Positions 51,184 to 62,394 of a stretch of DNA of 62,394 nucleotides are shown one piece after another. Source of the DNA: Candidatus Rokuibacteriota bacterium (GTDB lineage: Bacteria; Methylomirabilota; Methylomirabilia; Rokubacteriales; CSP1-6); contig JACQFL010000057.1 of the NCBI GenBank assembly GCA_016200085.1, forward strand, positions 1-62,394, written 5' to 3'. The first letter of the stretch is position 1. Every line of letters starts with the position of its first letter. A program made the position numbers and the translations under genes. Below the pieces are notes generated by a model that was not told the origin of the DNA, did no database searches, and saw nothing but the letters and a program-made list of their open reading frames with translations.

Positions 51184-51738
51184 CTACAGGACGTCAGCGA
51201 CCGCGATGGTGATGTCGGGGAACGCCGCCGTGGTGAGGTGCTCGCCGCGGTGGGCTCGCATCTGCTGGGCGTACTCGTCGCCATGCGGCTCGCGGTACAC
51301 CTCGACGACCTCTTCGCTCAGGTTCACGATCCACGCCTCGCGGATGCCCGCGCGCGCGTAACGGGCGATCTTCGCCCGATCGTACGCCAGCGAGGTATCC
51401 GCGACCTCGACGACGAGAAAGACGTCGGCCGGGGTGACTCCTGCCACCCGGAAGACGTCCACCCGTCGCGCGAGGAGCGCGAGGTCGGGCTCGAGCTGGG
51501 TGCGGCGGTCGAAGTTCACTCCGCTCTGGGTCCAGACGAGCAAGCGGCGAGAGGCCTGTGCGACGAACAGCTCGGTGAGAAGGGCCACGCACGTGCCGTG
51601 GCGGGGGCCGATCGGGCTCAACTGGACGATCTCTCCGTCGAGGAGCTCGACCCGCTCGCCCTCCGGGAAGACGCCCGCTTCGCCCATGCGTACGAATTCT
51701 TCCACGGTGAAGAGTCGTCGTGCCACCGACACGGCCAT
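51184..51738 (-). CDS. Uma2-family (DUF820) nuclease-like protein, copy 2
   Basis: 184 residues from the Met at 51738 (MAVSVARRLFTVEEF). The first 40 and last 70 residues are nearly identical to copy 1, including VVEVADTSLAYDRAK. Residues about 45-105 differ strongly (for example WTQSGVNFDRRTQLEPD against CQNPVDLGRVTQLYPD). The pattern suggests a specificity or partner-binding region evolving faster than the rest, or partial gene conversion. Confidence 0.82.
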   Translation of the reverse strand: MAVSVARRLFTVEEFVRMGEAGVFPEGERVELLDGEIVQLSPIGPRHGTCVALLTELFVAQASRRLLVWTQSGVNFDRRTQLEPDLALLARRVDVFRVAGVTPADVFLVVEVADTSLAYDRAKIARYARAGIREAWIVNLSEEVVEVYREPHGDEYAQQMRAHRGEHLTTAAFPDITIAVADVL

Positions 51739-51827
51739 ACGGAACCTCCACGGACATTGTAGCCGATCACCACGTGTCCGACTGTCGGACGCCGGTAGAT
51801 GTGAATCAATGCCCCGGATTCGAGACG
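51184..51827 (-). repeat. tandem duplication unit B (Uma2 gene plus leader)
   Basis: About 644 bases, separated from unit A by about 110 bases. Its upstream 89 bases align with those of unit A, so the promoter region was duplicated with the gene. Confidence 0.7.
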
Positions 51828-51915
51828 TCTCGCCGTAGAGATGCGTCGCCGCCTTGACACGCTCCGCAGTGCGGCCTACGGTACGCGATACCGCATCCGC
51901 CCACAGGAGGCGCCC

Positions 51916-52227
51916 ATGATCCGCGTGTCCGTGCTCTACCCCGGTGGCGAGGGCAAGACGTTCAACCACGACTACTACGTCCAGAAGCACATGGCCCTGG
52001 TGAAGACGCGTTTGGGCCCCGCGCTCGTCCGTTGCGAGGTCGACAAGGGCCTCGCCGGCGGAACGCCCGGCGCGCCGGCGCCGTTCGCCACCATCGGCCA
52101 CCTGTACTTCAACTCCCTGGGCGACTTCCAGTCCGGCATGCAGGCGCACGGCAAGGAGTTCTTCGCCGACATCCCGAACTTCACGAACATCCAGCCGCAG
52201 GTGCAGATCAGCGAGATCATCGCGTGA
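51916..52227 (+). CDS. EthD-family protein
   Basis: 103 residues from an ATG with an ACAGGAGG site. It has the ferredoxin-like EthD fold: MIRVSVLYPGGEGKTFNHDYY with the typical His-Asp-Tyr-Tyr, KHMALVKTRLG, and a C-terminal NIQPQVQISEI. EthD proteins are small dimers that assist or resemble monooxygenases and dehydratases in ether or polyketide metabolism. The next gene starts with a 4-base overlap, so the two probably function together. Confidence 0.85.
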   Translation: MIRVSVLYPGGEGKTFNHDYYVQKHMALVKTRLGPALVRCEVDKGLAGGTPGAPAPFATIGHLYFNSLGDFQSGMQAHGKEFFADIPNFTNIQPQVQISEIIA

Positions 52228-53711
52228 GCGAGCCGGCGGGGGACGTGATCGTGGTGGGCGGCGGCAACGCCGCCATGTGCGCGGCGCTGTCGGCGCGCGA
52301 GCAGGGCGCGCGCGTGCTCGTGGTCGAGAAGGCGCCGGAGGCCTGGCGCGGCGGCAACGGGTTCTTCACCGCGGGCGGCTTCCGCTTCGCCTTCAAGAGC
52401 TTCGAGGAGGTGTGCGCGCTCGTGGGCGACCTCTCCGACGAGGAGAAGGCGTCGATGGACGTGCCGCTCTACACGGAGGACGCCTACTACGACGACCTCA
52501 TGCGGGTGACGGAGGATCTCGCCGACGCGGATCTGGCGCTCACCCTCGCGCGCGAGTCGCAGCCGACGATGCGCTGGATGAAGAGCCAGGGCATCCGCTG
52601 GATCCCGATGTTCGGCCGCCAGGCCTACAGGGTCGGCGGGCGCTTCACCTTCTTCGGCAACCTCGTGCTGGAGGCCGTGGGCGGCGGCCCTGGCCTCATC
52701 GACATGGAGTACGAGTCGGCGAAGAAGGCGGGCATCGACGTGCGCTTCGAGGCCAAGGCCCATCGCCTGCTCACGGGCGCCCGCGGCGCGGTCACCGGCG
52801 TCGAGATCAAGACGCCCGACGGGGGCCGCGAGCGCCTGGAGGCGAAGACCGTGGTGCTCGCGTCCGGCGGCTTCGAGGCCAACGTGGAGATGCGCACGCG
52901 CTACCTCGGCCCGAACTGGGACCTCGCGCGGGTGCGCGGCACGCCGTACAACACCGGCGACGGCATCCGCATGGCGCTGGAGATCGGCGCGCAGCCCTGG
53001 GGCAACTGGAGCGGCTGCCACGCCGTGCAGTGGGATTACAACGCGCCCTGGCACGGCGACCGGAAGGTCGGCGACAACTTCCAGAAGCACTCGTACCCGC
53101 TCGGCCTCATCGTCAACGTCCACGGCGAGCGCTTCGTCGACGAGGGCGCCGACATGCGCAACTACACCTACGTGAAGTACGGGCGCGAGGTCATCAAGCA
53201 GCCGCGCCGCGCCGCCTTCCAGATCTTCGACCAGAAGGTGGTCGGCAACCTGCGCGAGGAGTACCGCATCCGCGAGGTCACCAAGGCCGAGGCCGACACC
53301 TTCGAGGAGCTGGCCCGCAAGCTCGAGATCGACGTCGAGGGCTTCGTGCGGACCATCCGCGCGTACAACGCCGCCGTGCAGCCCGGCCCGTACAACCCCG
53401 CGATCAAGGACGGCAAGGCCACGCGAGGGATCGCCCCGCCGAAGTCCAACTGGGCGCTGCCCCTCGACACGCCGCCCTACGTGGGCTACGCCGTGACGAC
53501 CGGCATCACGTTCACCTTCGGCGGGCTGCGCATCACGCTGGACGGGCAGGTGATCGACGCCGAGCAGCGTCCCATCCCGGGGCTCTACGCGGCCGGCGAG
53601 CTGGTGGGCGGCCTCTTCTACACCAACTACCCGGGTGGCTCCGGGCTGATGGCGGGCTCGGTGTTCGGCCGCATCGCCGGCCGCTCGGCGGCGCGCGCCG
53701 CGAAGGGCTGA
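52224..53711 (+). CDS. FAD-dependent dehydrogenase, tricarballylate dehydrogenase (TcuA)-like
   Basis: 495 residues from a GTG overlapping the EthD stop. The N-terminal FAD-binding motif is VIVVGGGNAAMCAALSAREQGARVLVVEK. The rest belongs to the succinate dehydrogenase/fumarate reductase flavoprotein (FAD_binding_2) family, including VVLASGGFEAN, NTGDGIRMALEIGAQPWGNW and the terminal GLYAAGELVGGLFYTNYPGGSGLMAG. TcuA oxidises tricarballylate to cis-aconitate, but this subfamily is broad. The EthD partner and the downstream thioredoxin make a different substrate possible. Confidence 0.85.
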   Translation: MSEPAGDVIVVGGGNAAMCAALSAREQGARVLVVEKAPEAWRGGNGFFTAGGFRFAFKSFEEVCALVGDLSDEEKASMDVPLYTEDAYYDDLMRVTEDLADADLALTLARESQPTMRWMKSQGIRWIPMFGRQAYRVGGRFTFFGNLVLEAVGGGPGLIDMEYESAKKAGIDVRFEAKAHRLLTGARGAVTGVEIKTPDGGRERLEAKTVVLASGGFEANVEMRTRYLGPNWDLARVRGTPYNTGDGIRMALEIGAQPWGNWSGCHAVQWDYNAPWHGDRKVGDNFQKHSYPLGLIVNVHGERFVDEGADMRNYTYVKYGREVIKQPRRAAFQIFDQKVVGNLREEYRIREVTKAEADTFEELARKLEIDVEGFVRTIRAYNAAVQPGPYNPAIKDGKATRGIAPPKSNWALPLDTPPYVGYAVTTGITFTFGGLRITLDGQVIDAEQRPIPGLYAAGELVGGLFYTNYPGGSGLMAGSVFGRIAGRSAARAAKG

Positions 53712-53722
53712 GCCGGCGACTC

Positions 53723-54193
53723 ATGGACATCCGCTGCCCGGCGTGCGGCGCGACGAATCGTGTCCCCGATGAGCGCCGCGGCCAGCCCGCCCGCTGCGGC
53801 AAGTGTCACGCCCCGCTCGCCGTGACCGGAGCCGACGCGGACGCCGGCGCCACCGCGCGGCCGATCGCGGTCAGCGACGCCGATTTCGACGCGAGCGTGA
53901 TCACCTCGCCGGTCCCGGTGCTGCTCGACTGCTGGGCCGACTGGTGCGGCCCCTGTCACATGCTGGCGCCCACCATCGACGCCCTCGCGCGTGACTACGC
54001 CGGCCGCGTGCGCGTCGCCAAGCTGGACGTCGACGCCAACCCCCGTACGGCGGGCATGCTCGGCGTGCAGGGCATTCCCGCGCTCTTCTTCTTCCGCGAC
54101 GGGCGGGTGGTCGATCGCCTCGTCGGGGCGCATCCGCGCGGCGCCATCGCCGAGCGCCTCAACGCGCTCCTCGGCGCCTCGTCGCCCGCCTGA
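53723..54193 (+). CDS. trxC: thioredoxin 2 (TrxC-type, zinc-ribbon N terminus)
   Basis: 156 residues from the ATG at 53723. An N-terminal zinc ribbon (Cys5, Cys8, Cys25, Cys28) is followed by a thioredoxin fold with active site WCGPC (Cys75 and Cys78) and the cis-Pro loop GIPALFFF. No signal peptide, so cytoplasmic disulfide reduction, typically under oxidative stress and with zinc-controlled activity. Confidence 0.9.
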   Translation: MDIRCPACGATNRVPDERRGQPARCGKCHAPLAVTGADADAGATARPIAVSDADFDASVITSPVPVLLDCWADWCGPCHMLAPTIDALARDYAGRVRVAKLDVDANPRTAGMLGVQGIPALFFFRDGRVVDRLVGAHPRGAIAERLNALLGASSPA

Positions 54194-54248
54194 CGTTGTC
54201 CTCGCCCGTCCCGGCGAGCCGCCGGGGACCGCGACGTCTTCCTGACCG

Positions 54249-54270
54249 CTGGTCCGTCTACCCGGACCAG
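54249..54270. terminator. hairpin after the thioredoxin gene
   Basis: CTGGTCCG (54249-54256) pairs perfectly with CGGACCAG (54263-54270) around a 6-base loop, 56 bases after the trxC stop and before the HDOD gene. It is followed by AAAA rather than T, so it is not a canonical terminator in the plus direction. Confidence 0.35.
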
Positions 54271-54329
54271 AAAACCGGGGGGCGGGCGGCCGGCGGCAGG
54301 CTATCGTGCAGGGAGGAGACTGCGCGCAC

Positions 54330-55199
54330 ATGGCGACGCTGACGGAGCGGTTCGTCCACGACATCGAGGGCTTCGCCGATCTCCCCTCGCTGCCCGCCGT
54401 CCTCGGCCACCTCATCGCGACGCTCGGGCGCATCGACGCCTCGCTCCCGGAGATCGCCGAGATCATCGGCCAGGACCCGGTGCTCGCGGGCCGGGTCGTG
54501 CGCACGGCGAACTCCGCCGCCCTCGCCGGCAAGGCGCCGGTGGCGACGATCCGCGACGCGCTGATGCGCCTGGGCCTGCTGACCGTCCGCCGCCTGGCCC
54601 TCGTGGTGAGCCTCTACTCCGCGGTCCCCCTGCGCACCCGTCACCTCGAGCACAAGGCGTTCTGGCGCCACAGCCTGGGCGTCGCCCACGCCGCCCAGCT
54701 CCTCGCCATGCGGGCGCCGGAGCGTCCGGATGACGCCGAGCCCGAGCAGCTGTTCCTCGCCGGCCTGCTGCACGACATGGGGCTGCTCGTGCTCGACACG
54801 CACTATTCCCGGGAGTTCGCGGCCGTGCGCGAGTACGCCACCCGCGAGGGCGTGCCGTTCTGCGCGGCCGAGGTCGCGGCGCTGGGCGCCGACCACGGCG
54901 AGCTCAGCCAGCTCCTGGTCGCCCACTGGGGCCTGCCGGCGGCGCTCGGGATCGCGATCCGCAGCCACCACCGCCTGAGCCTCGCGCCCGCGGCGCAGCG
55001 CTGGAACGCCAGCGTGCTCCACCTCGCGGATCTGCTGTGCAGCCAGGAAGGTCTCGGTGATCTCGAGGAAGGCTCCGCCGAGCGCGTCGACGAGAGCGCG
55101 TTCGACGCGCTCGGGCTCACCCCCGAGACACTCACGCCGGTGGCGGACGACATCCGCGCCCAGGTCGACAGCGCCGCCGCCTTCGTGATCGCGGGGTAG
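54330..55199 (+). CDS. HDOD-domain signalling protein
   Basis: 289 residues from the ATG at 54330, preceded by GGGAGGAG; an in-frame GTG at 54306 is possible. The HDOD domain covers nearly the whole protein: FADLPSLPAVLGHLIATLG, IGQDPVLAGRVVRTANSA, ATIRDALMRLGLLTVRRLAL, and LFLAGLLHDMGLLVLD. The HD residues needed for phosphodiesterase activity are partly present (HDMG). HDOD proteins act in signalling and are often tied to two-component or cyclic-di-GMP pathways. No output domain is fused. Confidence 0.88.
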   Translation: MATLTERFVHDIEGFADLPSLPAVLGHLIATLGRIDASLPEIAEIIGQDPVLAGRVVRTANSAALAGKAPVATIRDALMRLGLLTVRRLALVVSLYSAVPLRTRHLEHKAFWRHSLGVAHAAQLLAMRAPERPDDAEPEQLFLAGLLHDMGLLVLDTHYSREFAAVREYATREGVPFCAAEVAALGADHGELSQLLVAHWGLPAALGIAIRSHHRLSLAPAAQRWNASVLHLADLLCSQEGLGDLEEGSAERVDESAFDALGLTPETLTPVADDIRAQVDSAAAFVIAG

Positions 55200-55214
55200 G
55201 GCCGGCGAGCGTCG

Positions 55215-59807
<4,593 letters not shown>

Positions 59808-59811
59808 CCCT

Positions 59812-60133
59812 TCAGTCTACGCCCGGCTCCCCGAGGGCGGGCGCGATGCGCAGGCCGTCGTTGATGCGGTTGGTGAAGTTGGCCATCGCGACGACCAGGG
59901 CGAGCTCCACGGCCTGCTCGACGCTCAGGTGCCGGCGCAGCGTCTCCAGGGTGGCCTCGCTGACGGTCGCGGCGCCGAAGGCGCGCGCGCGGACCTCCTC
60001 GTCGGTGACGCCGGCGCGCTTCGCGGCGGCGCCGTGCGCGCGCGTGCAGTACTCGCAGCCGTTCACCATCGAGCCCTTGAGGTAGGCGAGCTCCTTGGAG
60101 CGCGGGTCGAGGCTGCCCGCGCCGGTCGCGCAT
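59812..60133 (-). pseudogene. carboxymuconolactone decarboxylase (CMD/AhpD-like) gene, apparently damaged
   Basis: The CMD core is clear (SLDPRSKELAYLKGSMVNGCEYCTRAHG, with the redox CxxC), followed by EATLETLRRHLSVEQAVELALVVAMANFTNRIND from the C-terminal part. The linking helices normally between them are missing, as is the N-terminal domain. An ATG at 60133 is out of frame by one base with the core; deleting one G in GCGGGCAG would restore it. A longer in-frame start (60333) gives an Arg-rich leader unlike the family. I read it as frameshifted and internally deleted. A shortened functional version cannot be excluded. Confidence 0.55.
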
Positions 60134-60239
60134 GCTCTGCTCCCGGCCGGCCTCGCCGTCCGTCCCCTGGTTCCCGGTCGACCGTGGCGCGCGCGCGGCT
60201 TTTGACAGGCTCGGCGGCCGGCCCCTACAATCGCGAGCG

Positions 60240-60419
60240 TCAATGGGCGATGCGGTTGGCCATCCAGAGCGCGAGCAGGCCGCCGGCGCCACCGCAGAGC
60301 ACCGACGTGATCGAGAAAAGATCGCCGCCCCACAGCGTCGGGACGTAGGAGCCCAGCGTCGAGCCGACCGTGATGGCGATGAGCCAGTAGGAGCGCGGCA
60401 CCACACGATCATGACACAT
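60240..60419 (-). CDS. 59-residue two-helix membrane protein
   Basis: ATG at 60419, TGA at 60240-60242. Two hydrophobic stretches, YWLIAITVGSTLGSYV and VLCGGAGGLLALWMA, are joined by a loop with TLWGGDLFSIT; the second is Gly-rich. Similar small proteins with a SYxPTLxG loop and a Gly-rich second helix are widespread with unknown function. The start may instead be a GTG at codon 6. It lies between the damaged CMD gene and the alcohol dehydrogenase gene, divergent from the latter. Confidence 0.6.
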   Translation of the reverse strand: MCHDRVVPRSYWLIAITVGSTLGSYVPTLWGGDLFSITSVLCGGAGGLLALWMANRIAH

Positions 60420-60451
60420 GGGCCCTGGTGCGGCCCAGGCGGGGGAGCACG

Positions 60452-61465
60452 ATGCGGGCGTCGTTCTACGAGGGTGCGCGGACGTTCAGGACCGGCAGCC
60501 AGCCCATGCCGGTGCCGGGACCGGACGAGGCGCTGCTGCGCGTGCGCCGGGTCGGCATCTGCGGCACGGACCTGCACATCTTCCAGGGCCACCTGGACCA
60601 CCGCGTTCCCAAGGGCGGAGTGATCGGCCACGAGACGTTCGCCGAGGTCGTGCAGGCGCCGCCGGGCAGCGGCGTCCGCGCGGGCGACCGCGTCGTCGTC
60701 GAGCCCGTCACGTTCTGCGGCCGGTGCCGCGCGTGCGAGATGGGCGCGACCTACCTCTGCTACGGGCTCAAGGTCCTCGGCGTCGATTTGCCCGGCGGCA
60801 TGCGCGAGTACTGGGCCGTGCCGGTGGCGCGGCTGTTGAAGGTTCCCGACACGCTCGGCGACGATCAAGCGGCGATGATCGAGCCGCTCGCGGTGGCCGT
60901 CCACGACGTGCGGCGGGCGCAGACGCAGCCCGGCGACACGGCGCTGGTGCTCGGCGGCGGCCCGATCGGCGCCCTCATCGCGATGGTCGCCCGCCATCGC
61001 GGCGCGCGCGTGGTGGTCGCCGAGGTGAACCCCTATCGCGTCGGCCTCCTCGAGGACCTGGGGCTGGAGACGGTGGGCCCCGATGTCGACCTCACGCGCT
61101 TCGTGCAGGCGTGGACGGAGGGCAACGGCGTCGACGTGGCCTACGAGGTCACCGGCAATCCCGCCGCCGCCCGGCTCATGACGGACGTGGTGCGGGTCTG
61201 GGGCACGATCAGCGTCGTGGCCATCCACGCCGAGCCCGTCCCGGTGAACCTCTACCAGATGTTCGCGCGCGAGCTGACGATGCACGGCAGCCGGCTCTAC
61301 TCGCGCGAGGACTGGGAGGAGGCGATCCGCCTGGCCGCGAGCCAGGCCGTGACGGTGGCGCCGCTGGTGAGCCGGAAGATCCCGCTCGAGGATTTGCAGC
61401 AGGGCATGGAGCACGTGCTCGCGGGCGGCGCGGTGATGAAGGTCCTGGTGGATCTCACCGCGTGA
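60452..61465 (+). CDS. zinc-dependent alcohol dehydrogenase (MDR family)
   Basis: 337 residues from the ATG at 60452 with a GGGGGAGC site. Catalytic zinc ligands are Cys in GICGTDLH, His in GHETFAEV and a later Glu; the structural zinc lobe is CGRCRACEMGATYLC. The Rossmann NAD(P) motif is ALVLGGGPIGALIAMVA. The sorbitol/threonine-dehydrogenase-like branch fits best. The enoyl-CoA hydratase gene overlaps its stop (GTGA), so the pair may act on one pathway of a hydroxy acid or alcohol. Confidence 0.88.
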   Translation: MRASFYEGARTFRTGSQPMPVPGPDEALLRVRRVGICGTDLHIFQGHLDHRVPKGGVIGHETFAEVVQAPPGSGVRAGDRVVVEPVTFCGRCRACEMGATYLCYGLKVLGVDLPGGMREYWAVPVARLLKVPDTLGDDQAAMIEPLAVAVHDVRRAQTQPGDTALVLGGGPIGALIAMVARHRGARVVVAEVNPYRVGLLEDLGLETVGPDVDLTRFVQAWTEGNGVDVAYEVTGNPAAARLMTDVVRVWGTISVVAIHAEPVPVNLYQMFARELTMHGSRLYSREDWEEAIRLAASQAVTVAPLVSRKIPLEDLQQGMEHVLAGGAVMKVLVDLTA

Positions 61466-62247
61466 GCCCCGCGGGCGACGAGCTGCTGTTCGCCAGGGAG
61501 CCGCCGCTGGCGTACGTGACGTTCAACCGCCCGCAGGCGCGCAACGCCCTGACGTGGGCGATGTACGAGGCGCTGCACGCGGCCTGTGACGCCGTCGACG
61601 CCGACCCCGATCTCCGGGTGATGATCCTGCGCGGCGCGGGCGGCCGGGCCTTCGCGGCGGGGACGGACATCACCCAGTTCCAGGCCTTCCGCACCGCCGC
61701 CGACGGCCTCGCCTACGAGCGCATGCTCGACGGGGTCATCGCGCGCGTGGAAGCGGTGCGGCGGCCGGTCATCGCGGCGGTGGCGGGCGTGGCCACCGGG
61801 GGCGGGGCGAGCCTCGCGCTGGCCTGCGACCTGCGCTACTGCACGCCGGAGAGCCAGTTCGGCATCCCGATCGCGCGCACGCTCGGCAACTGTCTGTCGA
61901 GCGCCAACCACGCGCTGCTCGTGGACCTGCTCGGCCCCGCGCGCACGAAGGAGCTCATCTTCCGCGCGCGCCTGGTCGGCGCCGAGGAGGCGCGCGGGAT
62001 CGGACTGGTCAACGAGGTGGTGCCGGCCGGGCGGCTGGAGGATCGGGTCCGCGCGATCGCGCTCGAGATCGCGTCGCACGCGCCGATCACGCTCCGGGTC
62101 ACCAAGGAGTCGCTGCGTCGCCTGGCCCGGCACCGCCGCGCCCCGGACACCGACGACCTCGTGGGCGAGACCTACGCCAGCGAGGACTTTCGCGAGGGCG
62201 TGGCCGCCTTCCTGGCCAAGCGCCTGCCCGTCTTCAAGGACCGCTGA
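61462..62247 (+). CDS. enoyl-CoA hydratase/isomerase (crotonase family)
   Basis: 261 residues from a GTG overlapping the dehydrogenase stop. Crotonase signatures: VTFNRPQARNALTWAM, the oxyanion-hole segment GGRAFAAGTDITQF, and GVATGGGASLALACDLRYC. At the catalytic position after PESQF the sequence is GIPIARTLGNCL, so the canonical catalytic Glu pair of enoyl-CoA hydratase is not evident; an isomerase or lyase relative is possible. Confidence 0.87.
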   Translation: MSPAGDELLFAREPPLAYVTFNRPQARNALTWAMYEALHAACDAVDADPDLRVMILRGAGGRAFAAGTDITQFQAFRTAADGLAYERMLDGVIARVEAVRRPVIAAVAGVATGGGASLALACDLRYCTPESQFGIPIARTLGNCLSSANHALLVDLLGPARTKELIFRARLVGAEEARGIGLVNEVVPAGRLEDRVRAIALEIASHAPITLRVTKESLRRLARHRRAPDTDDLVGETYASEDFREGVAAFLAKRLPVFKDR

Positions 62248-62257
62248 TTCGATCTAG

Positions 62258-62394
62258 GAGCGTGTCGGAGAAATGTTCGGGCACCGACCGTCCACCAGGC
62301 GTCTCCGATCCAAGGCTGAGCGCCGATTTCGCTCGGCGCCGACGGCAAAGTTTGCTGTAGTGGCGCCATGACGACATCCGCTCGTGAGCCGGCC
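62258..62394 (+). mobile_element. possible left end of an insertion sequence at the window edge
   Basis: After CTAG (62256-62259), the sequence GGAGCGTGTCGGAGAAA resembles terminal inverted repeats of IS1182-like elements, and base composition drops. About 110 bases later an ATG at 62368 opens a frame (MTTSAREPA) that leaves the window, compatible with a transposase start. The other end and the transposase core are not visible, so this is a suggestion only. Confidence 0.3.
62368..62394 (+). CDS. 5' end of a gene leaving the right edge (transposase?)
   Basis: Nine codons only, from an ATG at 62368. The preceding TTTGCTGTAGTGGCGCC has no clear ribosome binding site. If the upstream inverted-repeat-like sequence is real, this would be the transposase of the element; otherwise an unrelated gene. 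Confidence 0.3.

Overview
The window is about 62 kb of very GC-rich DNA (mostly near 70% by eye). It is densely packed with short gaps and many 1-4 base start/stop overlaps. The gene content is aromatic-acid CoA metabolism, Liv-type ABC uptake, acyl-CoA dehydrogenases, large PAS/GAF kinases and an EthD/TcuA-like pair. It suggests a soil or subsurface heterotroph of the Candidatus Rokubacteria / Methylomirabilota kind. That placement is inference; the window has no rRNA or other taxonomic marker. I see no tRNA, rRNA or CRISPR array, and no gene-free stretch longer than 300 bases.

Region 1 (1-12.7 kb) is an aromatic degradation operon. A promoter with a palindrome across its -10 region precedes hcrCAB (4-hydroxybenzoyl-CoA reductase). 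Then follow a 59-residue stand-alone KOW protein, an XRE-cupin regulator, boxC, boxB, a RidA-like protein, benzoate-CoA ligase and a PaaK-like ligase. The expected flow is (hydroxy)benzoate to the CoA thioester, para-dehydroxylation to benzoyl-CoA, epoxidation by BoxB and ring cleavage by BoxC. boxA is not in the window.

Region 2 (12.7-18.5 kb) is a set of small units: a lipoprotein-type truncated haemoglobin with its terminator hairpin, an ECF sigma/RskA-like anti-sigma pair, a BrnT/CopG toxin-antitoxin pair, a NUDIX hydrolase, a TtuB-like/TtuA-like tRNA thiolation pair, a DMT transporter, and a 27-residue Cys-rich peptide.

Region 3 (18.5-25.2 kb, minus) is a complete Liv-type operon, livG-livF-SBP-livH-livM, ending in an AMP-forming acyl-CoA synthetase, probably for uptake and activation of an aromatic or organic acid. 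livH appears to begin with ACG.

Region 4 (25.2-33.1 kb) has GlcG/HbpS, a cytochrome c-beta-propeller fusion and an alpha/beta hydrolase; then GNAT; an ECF/zinc anti-sigma operon divergent from a diiron MBL-fold protein across a perfect inverted repeat; and a pair of unequal acyl-CoA dehydrogenases.

Region 5 (33.1-43.7 kb, minus) is a signalling operon: an unusual ketosynthase, two membrane histidine kinases, a pseudo-histidine kinase (phospho-acceptor His replaced by Asp) and a hybrid kinase whose C-terminal receiver has Asn at the phosphorylation site. About 38.9-43.7 kb is clearly less GC-rich, with the shift inside one kinase gene.

Region 6 (43.7-62.4 kb) carries a Tat-exported DUF3108-like protein, a PfkB kinase, a UvrD-type helicase-nuclease interrupted by a 361-residue intein with a GIY-YIG-like insert, HugZ, a tandem duplication of a Uma2 gene, EthD/TcuA-like/TrxC genes, an HDOD protein, a full-length Lhr helicase, a damaged CMD gene, a 59-residue membrane protein, an alcohol dehydrogenase/enoyl-CoA hydratase pair, and possibly the edge of an insertion sequence.
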